Below, in pieces: positions 17,031 through 26,262 of a DNA stretch of 64,000 bases. Position numbers and translations under genes: made by a program. Numbering within the stretch: position 1 is the first letter of the stretch; every line of letters begins with the position of its first letter. This stretch comes from an uncultured Rhodopila sp. (GTDB lineage: Bacteria; Pseudomonadota; Alphaproteobacteria; Acetobacterales; Acetobacteraceae): NCBI RefSeq assembly GCF_903915725.1, contig NZ_CAIWTY010000097.1:53959-117958 (forward strand), given 5' to 3'. The notes under the pieces are model-generated. The model ran no database searches and was not told the origin of the DNA. It worked only from the letters and a program-made list of their open reading frames with translations.

Positions 17031-17846
17031 CTAACCGCCGGTTAGCCGCAGCGAACTGATCATCCGATCGATGTCATGGTTGATGGCGGTCAATCCCTGG
17101 GTGTCGACGATCACGGTGCGCTGGCCGTCGCTTGCGGCCACCCACAGGCAGTCACTGCTGATCGACTGGCCGCCGCTCGCCGTTCCGCACCCGACAACGG
17201 CGCGCAAACCTGTCCAGCCCGTCCCCTCGATTGTCTTGGCCGTGACATCCGCATAGCGGCCGGACGCCACCCAGGTCTCCCCTGCCGAATGCAGTGCCGA
17301 GCGGCCCGGTGCAACCGTGGCAAGCGGGCCGTCGAACACCTCGAAAGCGATCCGGTAGGCATCGGCTGATCCGCTGTCGTCGAACACCGCAACGCAATCC
17401 TTGCTGCCGCGACATCCCGGTCGCGCTACCCAGCCCGGCGGGTAGTCGAAAGCCAGCCCCAAGTGCGGATCACGAAATGTTTTCCAGGCGTCAGGGGCCG
17501 CCTGCGTCAGGGCTGCAATCCGGCCACGATAGGCCTCCGCAAGGCAGCCCGTATCGGCGCAACGGTTGCGCGTGTCGCGTAGCCAAGCCCGTTCCGCCAC
17601 GCGAACCGCATCGGCATTCTTGCCAACCGATATGGCCTGCGTATAGGCCGCCGCGAGCGAGTCGTCGAGCACGGACAGATTGGGATCGCCGCATATGAGC
17701 CGCTCAACGGCGGTTTCCGCATGCCTGCAATCGAAGCTTGGGGCCGCGGCCGAGCCGACAGATTGGCTGAGCAGCGCAAGGCCCGCGAAAACGAGCGGCA
17801 TGACCCACCTTCCCGCGGCCCACCGCGCGTACGTCGCCTGAAACAT
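17031..17846 (-). CDS. Secreted LprI/DUF1311-like protein
   Basis: 271 residues from the ATG at 17846, preceded by GGGAGGAAG. The signal peptide spans about residues 1-32 (VMPLVFAGLALLSQSVGSAA). Residues 36-115 form a DUF1311/LprI domain with the Cys pattern FDCRHAETAVERLICGDPNLS, LDDSLAAAYTQA, WLRDTRNRCADTGCLAEAY; relatives include lysozyme inhibitors. The C-terminal 150 residues (FDYPPGWVARPGC and more) are an additional beta-rich domain. Probably a periplasmic or outer-envelope protein that binds a lysozyme-like enzyme; this fits the GH19 gene 0.45 kb away but is not proof. Confidence 0.78.
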   Translation of the reverse strand: MFQATYARWAAGRWVMPLVFAGLALLSQSVGSAAAPSFDCRHAETAVERLICGDPNLSVLDDSLAAAYTQAISVGKNADAVRVAERAWLRDTRNRCADTGCLAEAYRGRIAALTQAAPDAWKTFRDPHLGLAFDYPPGWVARPGCRGSKDCVAVFDDSGSADAYRIAFEVFDGPLATVAPGRSALHSAGETWVASGRYADVTAKTIEGTGWTGLRAVVGCGTASGGQSISSDCLWVAASDGQRTVIVDTQGLTAINHDIDRMISSLRLTGG

Positions 17847-18298
17847 AATGCTTCCTCCCAAGGGTTGCTGCCGGTCGTTCGCGGGTAAATGATACTGCAT
17901 CAGACCCATCAGTTGAAAACTGCGCAAGCGCTCGGTTGTAAAGATATCTTACAGATCCTGGCGGGGTGAATCGAACACGCGGTGCCGTCTTTTAGACCAC
18001 GGCGATGATTTGTGCGTATCCTTTGTCCGCCGGAAGGGTCGCGGCGGCATTGAAGGCTGGAATGCTCGACGGGCGGCCCTATCGCGCAGCAGACCGGGCG
18101 CGCCGCCTGCCAGGGCCCGTCGCGGTCCGTCACGAGGCCCCTGAGCGGCCGGCGGGCGGTTTCGGTGAGGTCGATCGTGATGGCTTCGAGCGTCCGCGAG
18201 GCTCGCTTGGGCAAGTATTCGTGAGAATCCGGATTCCGGTGCAAATCTCCGATTTTATCTACTAGTATAAGAACAATAAAATCGCGAGGGGGCAGCCA
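17847..18298. other. Spacer with an AT-rich promoter region; tRNA-like scrap
   Basis: No gene seen. Bases about 17955-18005 on the minus strand look vaguely like the 3' half of a tRNA (a GTGTTCGATTCACCCC T-arm-like stretch), but the stems do not pair well and there is no acceptor or D arm. Bases 18240-18295 are AT-rich and end in a GAGGGGG ribosome binding site for the GH19 gene. Confidence 0.4.
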
Positions 18299-19183
18299 AT
18301 GGCTGTGGACGTCGTAAGTCTGATCAGGAGGATTGAGCCGAGCAGCGCGCTGCCGGCCTATCTTGACGCAGTGGCCATGGGCCAACTGCAGCTCAAGGAC
18401 GCGGGAATCGACACGCCGCTGCGAATATCCCACTTCTTCGCACAGGCGCTGCACGAAACGGGGCGGTTCACCATCGCGCGGGAGAGCCTGAATTATTCCG
18501 CCGAGCGGCTGGTTGAAATCTTCGGTGTGAACCGGCACTCGGCGGCAATTACAGATGCTGAGGCAGCACGACTGGCGCACGACCAGCCGGCGATCGCCGA
18601 ACGGGTTTACGGCCTCGGCAACCCGCACATGGCGCAGGAACTCGGGAACACGCAGCCCGGCGATGGATATCGCTACCGCGGAAACGGGGTGCTGCAAATG
18701 ACCGGGCGCGGCGCCCACCGCAAGTTCGGGCTGCTGGCCGGGGTCGATTTCGAAGGCAATCCTGACCTGGTCACACTGCCGGAACATGCACTGAAGCCGG
18801 CGATCGGCGAATGGTCGGCCGGCAATCTGAACGTGTTTGCCGACAAGGACGATATTCGGACAATCACACGCGTCATCAACGGCGGGTTCAACGGCCTGAG
18901 CGAACGGCAGGATCTGCTCGACCAGCTTAAGCAACTGCTGATCGCAAGCGGTGATCTTCCGGCAGGCGAGGCGCAGGGCCAGCCCGATACCGATATCGTG
19001 GCACTCCAGAAAGCGCTGAATACGCTCGGGGCCGATCCCAAGCTGGATATGGACGGGCAACTCGGCCCGACGACCAAGGCGGCGCTGAAGGAATTCCAGC
19101 GTTCCGCCAATCTGGTGCCCGACGGCGTTCCCGGGCCGGTTACCTGGGCGAAGATCCGTCTGCAACTCGCGTCCAATCCGTAG
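18299..19183 (+). CDS. GH19-type chitinase/endolysin with peptidoglycan-binding domain
   Basis: 294 residues, no signal peptide. Residues about 30-215 form a GH19 (lysozyme-like) catalytic domain: HFFAQALHETGRF with the catalytic Glu near 53, SLNYSAERLVEIFG, GNTQPGDGYRYRGNGVLQMTGR near 120-140 and TRVINGGFNGL. Residues 225-290 are a PG_binding_1 domain (DIVALQKALNTLG, DGQLGPTTKAALKEFQ, VPDGVPGPVTW). The enzyme hydrolyses peptidoglycan or chitin. The missing signal and the layout resemble phage endolysins or a toxin-like secreted enzyme. Neighbours downstream are a giant protease and an MBL hydrolase in the same direction. Confidence 0.87.
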   Translation: MAVDVVSLIRRIEPSSALPAYLDAVAMGQLQLKDAGIDTPLRISHFFAQALHETGRFTIARESLNYSAERLVEIFGVNRHSAAITDAEAARLAHDQPAIAERVYGLGNPHMAQELGNTQPGDGYRYRGNGVLQMTGRGAHRKFGLLAGVDFEGNPDLVTLPEHALKPAIGEWSAGNLNVFADKDDIRTITRVINGGFNGLSERQDLLDQLKQLLIASGDLPAGEAQGQPDTDIVALQKALNTLGADPKLDMDGQLGPTTKAALKEFQRSANLVPDGVPGPVTWAKIRLQLASNP

Positions 19184-19241
19184 GGGGAAAGACGATTCTG
19201 CAAAAGTAGCAGATCGACTCGGCGGCCAGCTTGGCCCGCGC

Positions 19242-19260
19242 TTCCTTCCTCGGGAAGGAA
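19242..19260 (+). terminator. Possible rho-independent terminator after the GH19 gene
   Basis: A 7-bp perfect stem TTCCTTC/GAAGGAA with a 5-base loop, followed 10 bases later by an AT-rich stretch with a run of T. The T-run is farther away than in a standard terminator. Confidence 0.35.
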
Positions 19261-19586
19261 TAGCTGCAAAATTTTTACCTGCGCGGCAGTTTATTATTGT
19301 TGTGGCGCAAACTCGCCGTCCTGAAAAAGCGCGTTTACGAGCAACGCGGAGAAACCGCGTGTCTGAAAGGCATGAGTGGCCGACCGGCGAAGCAACCGGA
19401 GGTTCGCGGGGCGGGACAAGCGCGGCGGGGTCAGCCGATCGGGACGAGCGGGAACCTTACGTAATTCGAACGACTTCACGAGCCGCAAAATCCTCGCAGA
19501 TCCTACAGCCGGCAATGGCAGCGAAACGAGGCCTTGACCTTGAGCGCCGTAATTCCGATGCTTCCTAAAAACAAGGGGACGCGTTG
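19261..19586. other. Gene-free spacer before the giant protease
   Basis: Open frames of 70-90 codons on both strands (for example 19302-19568) have low-complexity arginine/serine-rich translation and no family signal. No repeat seen. The AAGGGGA site near 19572 is the ribosome binding site of the next gene. Confidence 0.45.
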
Positions 19587-22500
19587 ATGCGCATGCTGCT
19601 CAAGCTCGCGACATCTGAAGCCACGCCGCTCGCCGGAGCAAGGTTGGGTGCAGCCGGTGCGCCGTTGACCCTTCGACGGTTATTCATATCCGGCACGGCT
19701 GCGGCCCGTCAGGGCGTCGCAGCAGCGGTTCCGGCGGCCTGGTACGTTGCTGAAGCCGGAACGGCAGCCGGTTTCGGTGCGAGTAGCGCGCACCCGTGGG
19801 ACCTGGCGCATTCGGCGCTGCGCGACGGGATTGGCCTGGCCGGCACGGACATATTGAACGTCGAACCTGATCTGGAACAAAGCTGGACCTGGCCGGGCAG
19901 CGAGACACAAGGCATGGCAGCCGCGGGTCAAGACCGGTGTCAAGCCGATGCTGAGAAGGGCGCACCGTTCGACACGGGCGGGGCATTCGGCTGGCATCTT
20001 GACTACGACCATTCCGACCTGCGCCGGGCACGCGAGTGGGTGGGCGAGGCAGGAAGCGCGATCACCATTGTTCATCTCGATACCGGCTATGATGGCGGAC
20101 ACACGGCGCTCCCGGTAAACCTTGATCACAGACGGGAAAAAAACTTCGTTGAGGCCGGACAGAGTGCCGTCGACCAAACCCCCGCGACGGGTCTGCTCAA
20201 GAATCGTGGCCACGGCACAGGAACGATCGGCATCCTGGCCGGCGGTGATGCGAACGGGCTGGTCTCCGGATTGAACATAGCTCCCGATTTCGGGCCGATC
20301 GGCGGAGCGCCGCTCGCCAACATCGTTCCGGTACGAATCGCAAACTCGGTCGTGCATTTCTGGACCAGCACGGTGGCGGAAGGCATCGACTACGCCAGGG
20401 AAATCGGCGCCGACGTGCTGTCCATGAGCATGGGCGGACTGCCGTCGCAGGCCTGGGCGGATGCGGTGAATGCCGCCTACGACGCCGGGGTCGTGCTGGT
20501 GTGCGCGGCGGGCAATAGTTTCGGTGGCTTGCCGACAAGCCTGATCGTCTACCCCGCGCGCTTTCGCCGGGTGATCGCTGCGTGCGGCATCATGGCGAAG
20601 GGTCATCCGTATTACGGCCTGGGTGGCCCGATGGAGGGCAATGTCGGGCCCGCCAGCAAGATGGCGACGGCCATGGCGGCCTATACGCCGAACATCCCAT
20701 GGCTGCGCATCGGCTGTCCGAACGTGGTCGATATGGATGGGGTCGGCACCTCCGCCGCCACGCCGCAGGTCGCAGCTGCTGCGGCGCTTTGGCTGGCGAA
20801 GAATGGCAACCGGTTTCCCGCCAGGGACTGGCGACGGGTGGAGGCAGTGCGCGCCGCGCTGTTCGGCAGCGCCGTTCGGCCGGCGGCGGACGGGGCGGAT
20901 ACCGATCCGTATTTCGGCCGCGGCCGGTTGCGCGCGCGCGATGCGCTCGACACTGTTCCAACCGAGGCTGATCTGCGCAGGTCGGACCCCGACTCCGCCA
21001 GCTTCGCATTCCTGCATCTGCTTTCCAGCGTGTTCGGCGTCGCGGTCGCTGATGACCCGCGGCGTCTGGACATGTTCAACATCGAACTTGCCCAGGTGGC
21101 GCTGAACAGTCGCGCCGCGCGCCAGGCGGTGCCGGACACGGACCTGGCGCCGGACGCGATCGACATTCAGCAACGCCGGCGCTTCGTGGAAGCGGTCCTC
21201 GCCGAGCCAACCATCTCCATTGCGCTTCGTCAGCATCTGGAGGGTCTGGCCGGACGCGGCAGCGTGGGAGGAGGCAAGTCTGCCAACGCGCAGCCAACGG
21301 CGGAAACCGCATGGCCGAACGGTGCGGATCTGCCATGGCGCATCCCCAAGCCGGTTCCGGCCCGCCGCCGCCTGCGCGTGTTCGCGACGGATCCGGCCGA
21401 CGGCACCCGGTTGGACACCGCCGCGATTAATCTCGCTACAATCGAAGTGCCTTGGGAAAAGCTGGAGGCCGGGCCGGTCGGTGAATACATCGCCGTAATA
21501 GACGTCGACCCGGCCAGCGATGCGGCCTATGAACCCGTCGATCTCGACAGCGGCGCTCTGCTGGCGCAGGACGGCCACGCACCGAGCGAGGGAAATCCGC
21601 AGTTCCATCAGCAGATGGTTTATGCGGTGGCGATGCGCACGATCCGCAATTTCGAAATCGCCCTCGGGCGGCGCATGTTATGGGCGGAACGGCAAATCAG
21701 CGAGCCCGGCCAACCGTTCGTTCCCGCGCCGGATGGCGGCTATGTCCAGCATTTGCTGCTGTATCCCCATGCGCTGCGCGAAAAGAACGCTTACTATAGC
21801 CCGGACAAGAAAGCGCTGCTGTTCGGATACTATGCCGACAGCGGAATTTCCGCCGGGCAGCGCACGATCTTCACCTGCTTGTCGCACGATATCGTCGCTC
21901 ATGAGACGACTCATGCGTTGCTCGACGGGCTGAACCGGCGCTACCAGGAAAACACCAACCCCGACGTGCTCGCGTTCCACGAAGCTTTCGCCGACATCGT
22001 GGCGATCTTCCAGCACTTCACCCTGCCCGAGTTGCTGCGTTTCGAGATTGGCCGGCAGCGGGGAAATCTATGGAACCCGTCCATGCTGTCCGATCTGGCC
22101 CGCCAGTTCGGGCGTTCGTTGCATAACGAGCGGGCCCTGCGACAGGCGATCAATCCGTCGGAAGTGCCGAGGCCCGGGACGGAACCGCAAGACCCGTTGA
22201 AGAGCTATGCACTGGAAAAGGAGCCGCATAACCGGGGCGCGATCCTCGTGGCCGCCGTTTTCGAGGCGTTCGTCGCAATCTATTCGCGCCGGGTTGAGGA
22301 TCTGTTCCGGATCGCGAGCGGCGGTAGCGGCCTGGTTGGCGCTGGTGCGTTGCATCCCGACCTCGTCGAGCGCCTGGCGCAGACAGCGACCGACACGGCG
22401 CAGCGGGTACTCACGATCTGCATCCGTGCGCTGGATTATATGCCGCCCGTCGATCCGACGTTCGGCGACTACCTGCGTGCCGTGGTCACCGCCGATGCTG

Positions 22501-23183
22501 ACCTGACACCGGACCGCGGCATCAGTTACCGGGTCGCCTTCGCCGAGGCATTCGCACGCCGAGGCATCTACCCCCCAGACATCACGAGTGTGTCGCCCGA
22601 CAGCCTGGTTTGGCGCACGCCTGACGGGCCTGTACAGTCGGCCCGCTTGAATGATTTCATCCGGACCCTGCAACTCGGGTCGTACAGTCAAAGTGACCGG
22701 CGCAAGGCATTTGAATCGGCGAAGAGTAACGCGGCCCAGTTGCATGAATGGCTTGTCCAGAATCTTGACGCCGGCATGGCCCGGTCGATCGGGATTGACT
22801 TCCGCATTCAGGGAGCAAACGGGCGGCCCCGCTTCGAGGTCCACTCCGTGCGGCCGGCACAACGGACCACTGACGATGGGGAGGCTCGTACCGATGTCAT
22901 TGCACTGATCACGCAAGCGCGGAAAATACCATACGACGACGCCCATCCCGATGGTCCGGGGATACTCATCCGCGGCGGATGCACCCTGGTGCTGGATCGG
23001 GAATACGACACGGACCCGATCCGCTACGCCATCGTCAGACCGGTATGGAGCAGGGGTGGTGCCGGCCGCCGGGACGAGTTCGGGTACGGCGGCCAATCTG
23101 TCGGCCCCGCGGTGGAGCCGTTTGCGGTGCTCCACCAGGGGCTCAGGCCATCGAATGCACATGACGGCGACGGGGAGGCGTGA
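19587..23183 (+). CDS. Double protease: subtilisin (S8) domain fused to an HExxH metallopeptidase
   Basis: 1198 residues from the ATG at 19587 (a TTG one codon earlier is possible; AAGGGGA fits the ATG). Residues about 130-460 are an S8 subtilase with its full triad: Asp in TIVHLDTGYDG (~165), His in NRGHGTGTIGILAGG (~207), oxyanion Asn region in CAAGNSFGG (~310) and Ser in GVGTSAATPQVAAAA (~389). A linker (460-640) follows. Residues about 670-930 hold a gluzincin-type zinc site: HDIVAHETTHALLDGL (HExxH-like HETTH, ~772) and FHEAFADIVAIFQHF (~799) with the third Glu. The C-terminus (1000-1198) is unassigned. There is no signal peptide, so it may act inside the cell or be exported by another route. 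The next gene starts one base after its stop. Confidence 0.87.
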   Translation: MRMLLKLATSEATPLAGARLGAAGAPLTLRRLFISGTAAARQGVAAAVPAAWYVAEAGTAAGFGASSAHPWDLAHSALRDGIGLAGTDILNVEPDLEQSWTWPGSETQGMAAAGQDRCQADAEKGAPFDTGGAFGWHLDYDHSDLRRAREWVGEAGSAITIVHLDTGYDGGHTALPVNLDHRREKNFVEAGQSAVDQTPATGLLKNRGHGTGTIGILAGGDANGLVSGLNIAPDFGPIGGAPLANIVPVRIANSVVHFWTSTVAEGIDYAREIGADVLSMSMGGLPSQAWADAVNAAYDAGVVLVCAAGNSFGGLPTSLIVYPARFRRVIAACGIMAKGHPYYGLGGPMEGNVGPASKMATAMAAYTPNIPWLRIGCPNVVDMDGVGTSAATPQVAAAAALWLAKNGNRFPARDWRRVEAVRAALFGSAVRPAADGADTDPYFGRGRLRARDALDTVPTEADLRRSDPDSASFAFLHLLSSVFGVAVADDPRRLDMFNIELAQVALNSRAARQAVPDTDLAPDAIDIQQRRRFVEAVLAEPTISIALRQHLEGLAGRGSVGGGKSANAQPTAETAWPNGADLPWRIPKPVPARRRLRVFATDPADGTRLDTAAINLATIEVPWEKLEAGPVGEYIAVIDVDPASDAAYEPVDLDSGALLAQDGHAPSEGNPQFHQQMVYAVAMRTIRNFEIALGRRMLWAERQISEPGQPFVPAPDGGYVQHLLLYPHALREKNAYYSPDKKALLFGYYADSGISAGQRTIFTCLSHDIVAHETTHALLDGLNRRYQENTNPDVLAFHEAFADIVAIFQHFTLPELLRFEIGRQRGNLWNPSMLSDLARQFGRSLHNERALRQAINPSEVPRPGTEPQDPLKSYALEKEPHNRGAILVAAVFEAFVAIYSRRVEDLFRIASGGSGLVGAGALHPDLVERLAQTATDTAQRVLTICIRALDYMPPVDPTFGDYLRAVVTADADLTPDRGISYRVAFAEAFARRGIYPPDITSVSPDSLVWRTPDGPVQSARLNDFIRTLQLGSYSQSDRRKAFESAKSNAAQLHEWLVQNLDAGMARSIGIDFRIQGANGRPRFEVHSVRPAQRTTDDGEARTDVIALITQARKIPYDDAHPDGPGILIRGGCTLVLDREYDTDPIRYAIVRPVWSRGGAGRRDEFGYGGQSVGPAVEPFAVLHQGLRPSNAHDGDGEA

Positions 23184-24749
23184 ATGGCAAGCAACCCGAG
23201 ACAAAGCCCGACAGCCCCATCAGGCGAGCCGGCATCCACCGGGGAAGGCGGTTCCGCTCCGGCTCCGGCCGAGACGGTGGCTCCGAGCGGCGCCCCGCGA
23301 CAGGCCGGGCAGGTTGCCGGGAAGGGCGAGGTGCGCGTGCGCATGTACCGGCACGGTCTGGGCGACTGCTTCATCGTCTCGTTCATCCAACCTCCGGGTG
23401 ATCCGTTCCACATTATGATCGATTGTGGCGTCATCCTTGGTACGCCGGATGCGAAGGGACGCCTGGCGACGGTGATTGGCGACATCGTCCAGATGACCGG
23501 CGGACGGGTGGACGTGCTGGTCGTGACGCATGAGCATTACGATCACGTCGCCGGATTCGTATTGTGCGGCGACAGCTTCGCGCCGGCCGGTCAGACGCAG
23601 GCCGGAAAATTATCGGTCGGCGAGGTCTGGTTCGCCTGGACCGAGAAACCCGATGACCCCCTCGCCCAGCAACTCCGTGACCAGCGTCAGAAGCGCAAGG
23701 ACGCCTTGGCGGGCCTGGTCGGGCGGTTGGACGGCATGGGCGCGACGGAGCAGGACGGCGCGAAGCAAATCGTGCAGGCGTTACGGTTCTTCGGGGTAGA
23801 TGCCGCAGGGAACGATGCCAGCGGCGGCGACAATTTGGGCGCCACAGCTCAGGCGATGCAGTTCGCGGCCCAATTATCGTCGAGCGTGAAGTACTGGGAT
23901 CCAGGCCAGTCCTGGGTCTCCGATGCCGTGCCGGGAGTGAAGGTCTACATGCTAGGCCCACCGCGCGATGACGCGGCCCTTCACCAGACCGATTCCACGA
24001 CCGAGGTCTATCACCTTGATGCAGGTTTCCTCGAGGACGCGGTTGCCCTTGCCGCCGGGGAGACCGCCGATGGTGACGGAACCAGGGTGTATGCCCCGTT
24101 CGACAGGGGATACGGCCGGTCGCTCGCGGATATCATATCGGGACAGGATACTGGAACAACCGCCGATTTCATACGACGGTTTTACCTTGGGCCTGGCAGC
24201 GGCAATCCCGAGGCCGACGTGAATTGGCGGCGGATCGATGACGCCTGGCTTGGCAGTGCCGAGCAACTCGCACTGGCGCTCGATAGCGCGACAAACAACA
24301 CGAGCCTTGCGCTGGCGATTGAACTCGTCGAATCCGGCAAGGTGCTGCTGTTTCCGGCCGATGCGCAGGTCGGCAACTGGCTGTCCTGGCAGCCGCTGCA
24401 ATGGAAGGACGAGAAGCGGACGGTTAGCACGGCGGATCTGCTGGCGCGGACACAATTCTACAAGGTCGGGCACCATGGAAGCCATAACGCAACGCTGAAG
24501 GAGAAGGGCCTTGAGATGATGCCGGCTTCGGGCGTGGTCGCATTCATACCGGTCGACGAGGCGATGGCGAAGGTGAAGCGTTGGTTCGAGATGCCGCTGC
24601 CGCATCTGCTGGACGCCTTGCACGAGCATTGCGGCGAGGCGGTCATCCGGACCGACAAGGACCCGGGCGCCGTGCTTCCCGGTGTCAACAGCGGCGGCAG
24701 TGGTGGACCGTTTGCCAGCCTGTATCATGAGTGGGTGCAAACACTTTGA
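23184..24749 (+). CDS. MBL-fold metallohydrolase, ComEC C-terminal-like
   Basis: 521 residues, starting directly after the protease stop, so the two form an operon. The first 45 residues are low-complexity (Ser/Pro/Ala rich). A metallo-beta-lactamase fold follows: RHGLGDCFIVSF and MIDCGVI near 55-80, the HxHxDH site in VVTHEHYDHVAGF (~115-127), a lipid-like helical insert, VLLFPADAQVGNW (~388, the distal Asp) and KVGHHGSHNAT (~428), which is characteristic of the ComEC/Rec2 MBL family. It has no membrane helices. Likely hydrolyses a phosphodiester or related bond of nucleic acid or nucleotide. Its pairing with a two-headed protease suggests a shared pathway, perhaps proteolytic control of a nuclease. 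Confidence 0.85.
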   Translation: MASNPRQSPTAPSGEPASTGEGGSAPAPAETVAPSGAPRQAGQVAGKGEVRVRMYRHGLGDCFIVSFIQPPGDPFHIMIDCGVILGTPDAKGRLATVIGDIVQMTGGRVDVLVVTHEHYDHVAGFVLCGDSFAPAGQTQAGKLSVGEVWFAWTEKPDDPLAQQLRDQRQKRKDALAGLVGRLDGMGATEQDGAKQIVQALRFFGVDAAGNDASGGDNLGATAQAMQFAAQLSSSVKYWDPGQSWVSDAVPGVKVYMLGPPRDDAALHQTDSTTEVYHLDAGFLEDAVALAAGETADGDGTRVYAPFDRGYGRSLADIISGQDTGTTADFIRRFYLGPGSGNPEADVNWRRIDDAWLGSAEQLALALDSATNNTSLALAIELVESGKVLLFPADAQVGNWLSWQPLQWKDEKRTVSTADLLARTQFYKVGHHGSHNATLKEKGLEMMPASGVVAFIPVDEAMAKVKRWFEMPLPHLLDALHEHCGEAVIRTDKDPGAVLPGVNSGGSGGPFASLYHEWVQTL

Positions 24750-24971
24750 GCTTTGACTGGGCGGCCCCCTCGGCCGTGTTGGAGAAGATACCCTGCGGTT
24801 GTAGAATGCCAGCAGCCGATTGGCCGCCGCCAACCGATGGACGCCGGATGAGAGCAGAGTTGGTCCGAGTAGAACACCGTCTGGTTGCAGGAACGGCATG
24901 ATGTGGTCGAAGGCCACAGCCTTTTCAGCCATGGTTCCAGGCAAGCAGTGCAAGAGATCGGTGAAAGCCAT
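24745..24971 (-). pseudogene. Fragment of a SAM-dependent methyltransferase
   Basis: Read on the minus strand from 24971: FTDLLHCLPGTMAEKAVAFDHIMP, FLQPDGVLLGPTLLSSGVHR, RLLAFYNRR. This matches the C-terminal third of class I methyltransferases (a D..H.lp...K...f.......L..gG.lfGst.l pattern). The upstream two thirds are missing, and the frame shifts after AFYNRR (the other frame continues GIFSNTAEGAAQS). A relic only. Confidence 0.6.
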
Positions 24972-24984
24972 CGAACGGGCCGGT

Positions 24985-25283
24985 TCAATCGGCTGTTCGA
25001 TCGGATGCAGTATATCGGCTCGATACTGCGCGTCCGGCGAGTATTGTCATAAGCCGGTCGATGGTGAAGCGGCCGAGATTTGCATTGCGGACGCGCTTGA
25101 AATCCGCCGCGGCGACGCCGATCAGTTCTTGCGCGGCGCGCACGGTGAGCTTGCGGTCGTCGAGCACCCCGATGATACCCGCCGCCGGAAGCGCGCGCAG
25201 TTGCTCGCGACGGCGTCCGGATGGCCAAGATCGCGGAAGACGTTTCCGCTGTCGCGGATGAAATCAAAATCGTCGCTGCTCAT
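24985..25283 (-). pseudogene. XRE-type helix-turn-helix regulator (antitoxin-like), frameshifted
   Basis: The ATG at 25283 overlaps the stop of the chorismate mutase gene (ATGA). The first frame reads MSSDDFDFIRDSGNVFRDLG, HPDAVA; the continuation, RKLTVRAAQELIGVAAADFK and RVRNANLGRFTIDRLMTIL, is in another frame from about 25205 on. Restoring one base there gives a typical HigA/XRE-like protein (an N-terminal extension, HTH with TVRAAQELIGVAAADFKRVR). The C-terminus after MTILAG also differs from family members. No toxin gene is adjacent. Confidence 0.65.
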
Positions 25284-25855
25284 TTCAGCCTCCGCGCATC
25301 CGCCAGTTCCAACAGCGGCTGTATCGCCCGCGCCATAGCTACCGCCATCACCGGATCATCCAGCTGCGACGCCGCGGCGATCTGCTCCGTGCCGTCGCGC
25401 CGCAGCTCTGGTATCGCAGCGGCCAAAGCCGCAAGCAGAGCCGGCGTCAGGCGGTCCAACTGCGGCCGGATCACGCTCTGCAGATCAGCGGGCGCGGCGA
25501 AGGGCGCCGTTCGCGCCGCCACCCAGCGCGCGATCAGTGCACTCTCGACGCATTTCGCGGCCTCGATCTGCGCCCGAAAGAACGCCGCAGCCTGCCGGGG
25601 GTCGAGGCCGTATGATGGCGCAAGCGCGACGATGCCCGCAATCAGGCGCTCCTCGCGGGCTTCGTCCTCGACCGGCGCGCCGCTGTTCCACTTGCTCTCC
25701 GCAACCGACCTCATCAGCCGTAGCCGCTCCCCAATCAGTCCGATCAGGACCGCCAGCTTGTCGTCGGCGTTTGCGTTGCGCCGCAGTGCTGACGCGACAA
25801 TTCCGCCCAGCAATGCGCGGCGCGAAACGAGAAAGGCGGAGACGGGAGCGATCAT
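25280..25855 (-). CDS. Periplasmic chorismate mutase (AroQ gamma class)
   Basis: 191 residues from the ATG at 25855 (AGGAA 6 bases before). A signal sequence (MIAPVSAFLVSRRALLGGIV, cleavage near 30) precedes an all-helical AroQ domain: LIGERLRLMRSVAESKWNSG near residues 44-63 with the catalytic Arg/Lys, AREERLIAGIVALAPSYGLD and AAAFFRAQIEAAKCVES. It converts chorismate to prephenate; secreted gamma-AroQ forms in proteobacteria have no known metabolic role in the periplasm. It is followed by, and translationally coupled to, a frameshifted XRE regulator. Confidence 0.83.
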   Translation of the reverse strand: MIAPVSAFLVSRRALLGGIVASALRRNANADDKLAVLIGLIGERLRLMRSVAESKWNSGAPVEDEAREERLIAGIVALAPSYGLDPRQAAAFFRAQIEAAKCVESALIARWVAARTAPFAAPADLQSVIRPQLDRLTPALLAALAAAIPELRRDGTEQIAAASQLDDPVMAVAMARAIQPLLELADARRLK

Positions 25856-26262
25856 CGGTTCCTGGAAAGACGGTGGCGAAATCCCGGCGGCGGCGGCAGG
25901 CTGCCTCATGTTTCGGAGTACGCCTAGTTGATAGCAGTTTCGCCCGACGCACAATCGTCGACACACACACCGCCGGGTCATGGTTGATCAAATCGTTCGA
26001 CGGCAGAATTGCGCCTAAGGCGACGCTCAAGAATTGCCGCTTCACTCGAGCGTCCGTCCCTCCCCGTCATGGCCGGGCTTGTCCGGGCCACCTATACCAG
26101 CACCCTGCCGCGATAGGTGGCCCGGACAAGCCACTGGGTAGTCTATCAGTCGCTGTATCGGCATTTCCGATCTGACACCAGGGTGGACAGCCCCGCTGCG
26201 CGACGGCGTGGAAATAGTCGGCTGCGCTGTGCCCCGGCCAGCCGGTGCAGCACAGGCAGCGA
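25856..26262. other. Spacer with a strong hairpin repeat
   Basis: No gene seen between the chorismate mutase and the DUF2252 gene apart from the perfect hairpin at 26076-26132, listed separately. Confidence 0.5.
26076..26132. repeat. Perfect 20-bp hairpin, REP/BIME-like
   Basis: Bases 26076-26095 and 26113-26132 are exact inverse complements, enclosing 17 bases. The arm contains CTTGTCCGGGCCACC, and the flank CGTCATGGCCGGG is the common start of interspersed palindromes in Rhizobiales and related alphaproteobacteria. It lies between two minus-strand genes and may protect mRNA ends or end transcription. Confidence 0.8.

Noticed and set aside
17955..18005. tRNA-like 3' half (minus)
   Set aside because: T-arm-like sequence, but stems do not pair and the acceptor and D arms are missing; at best a decayed attachment-site scrap.
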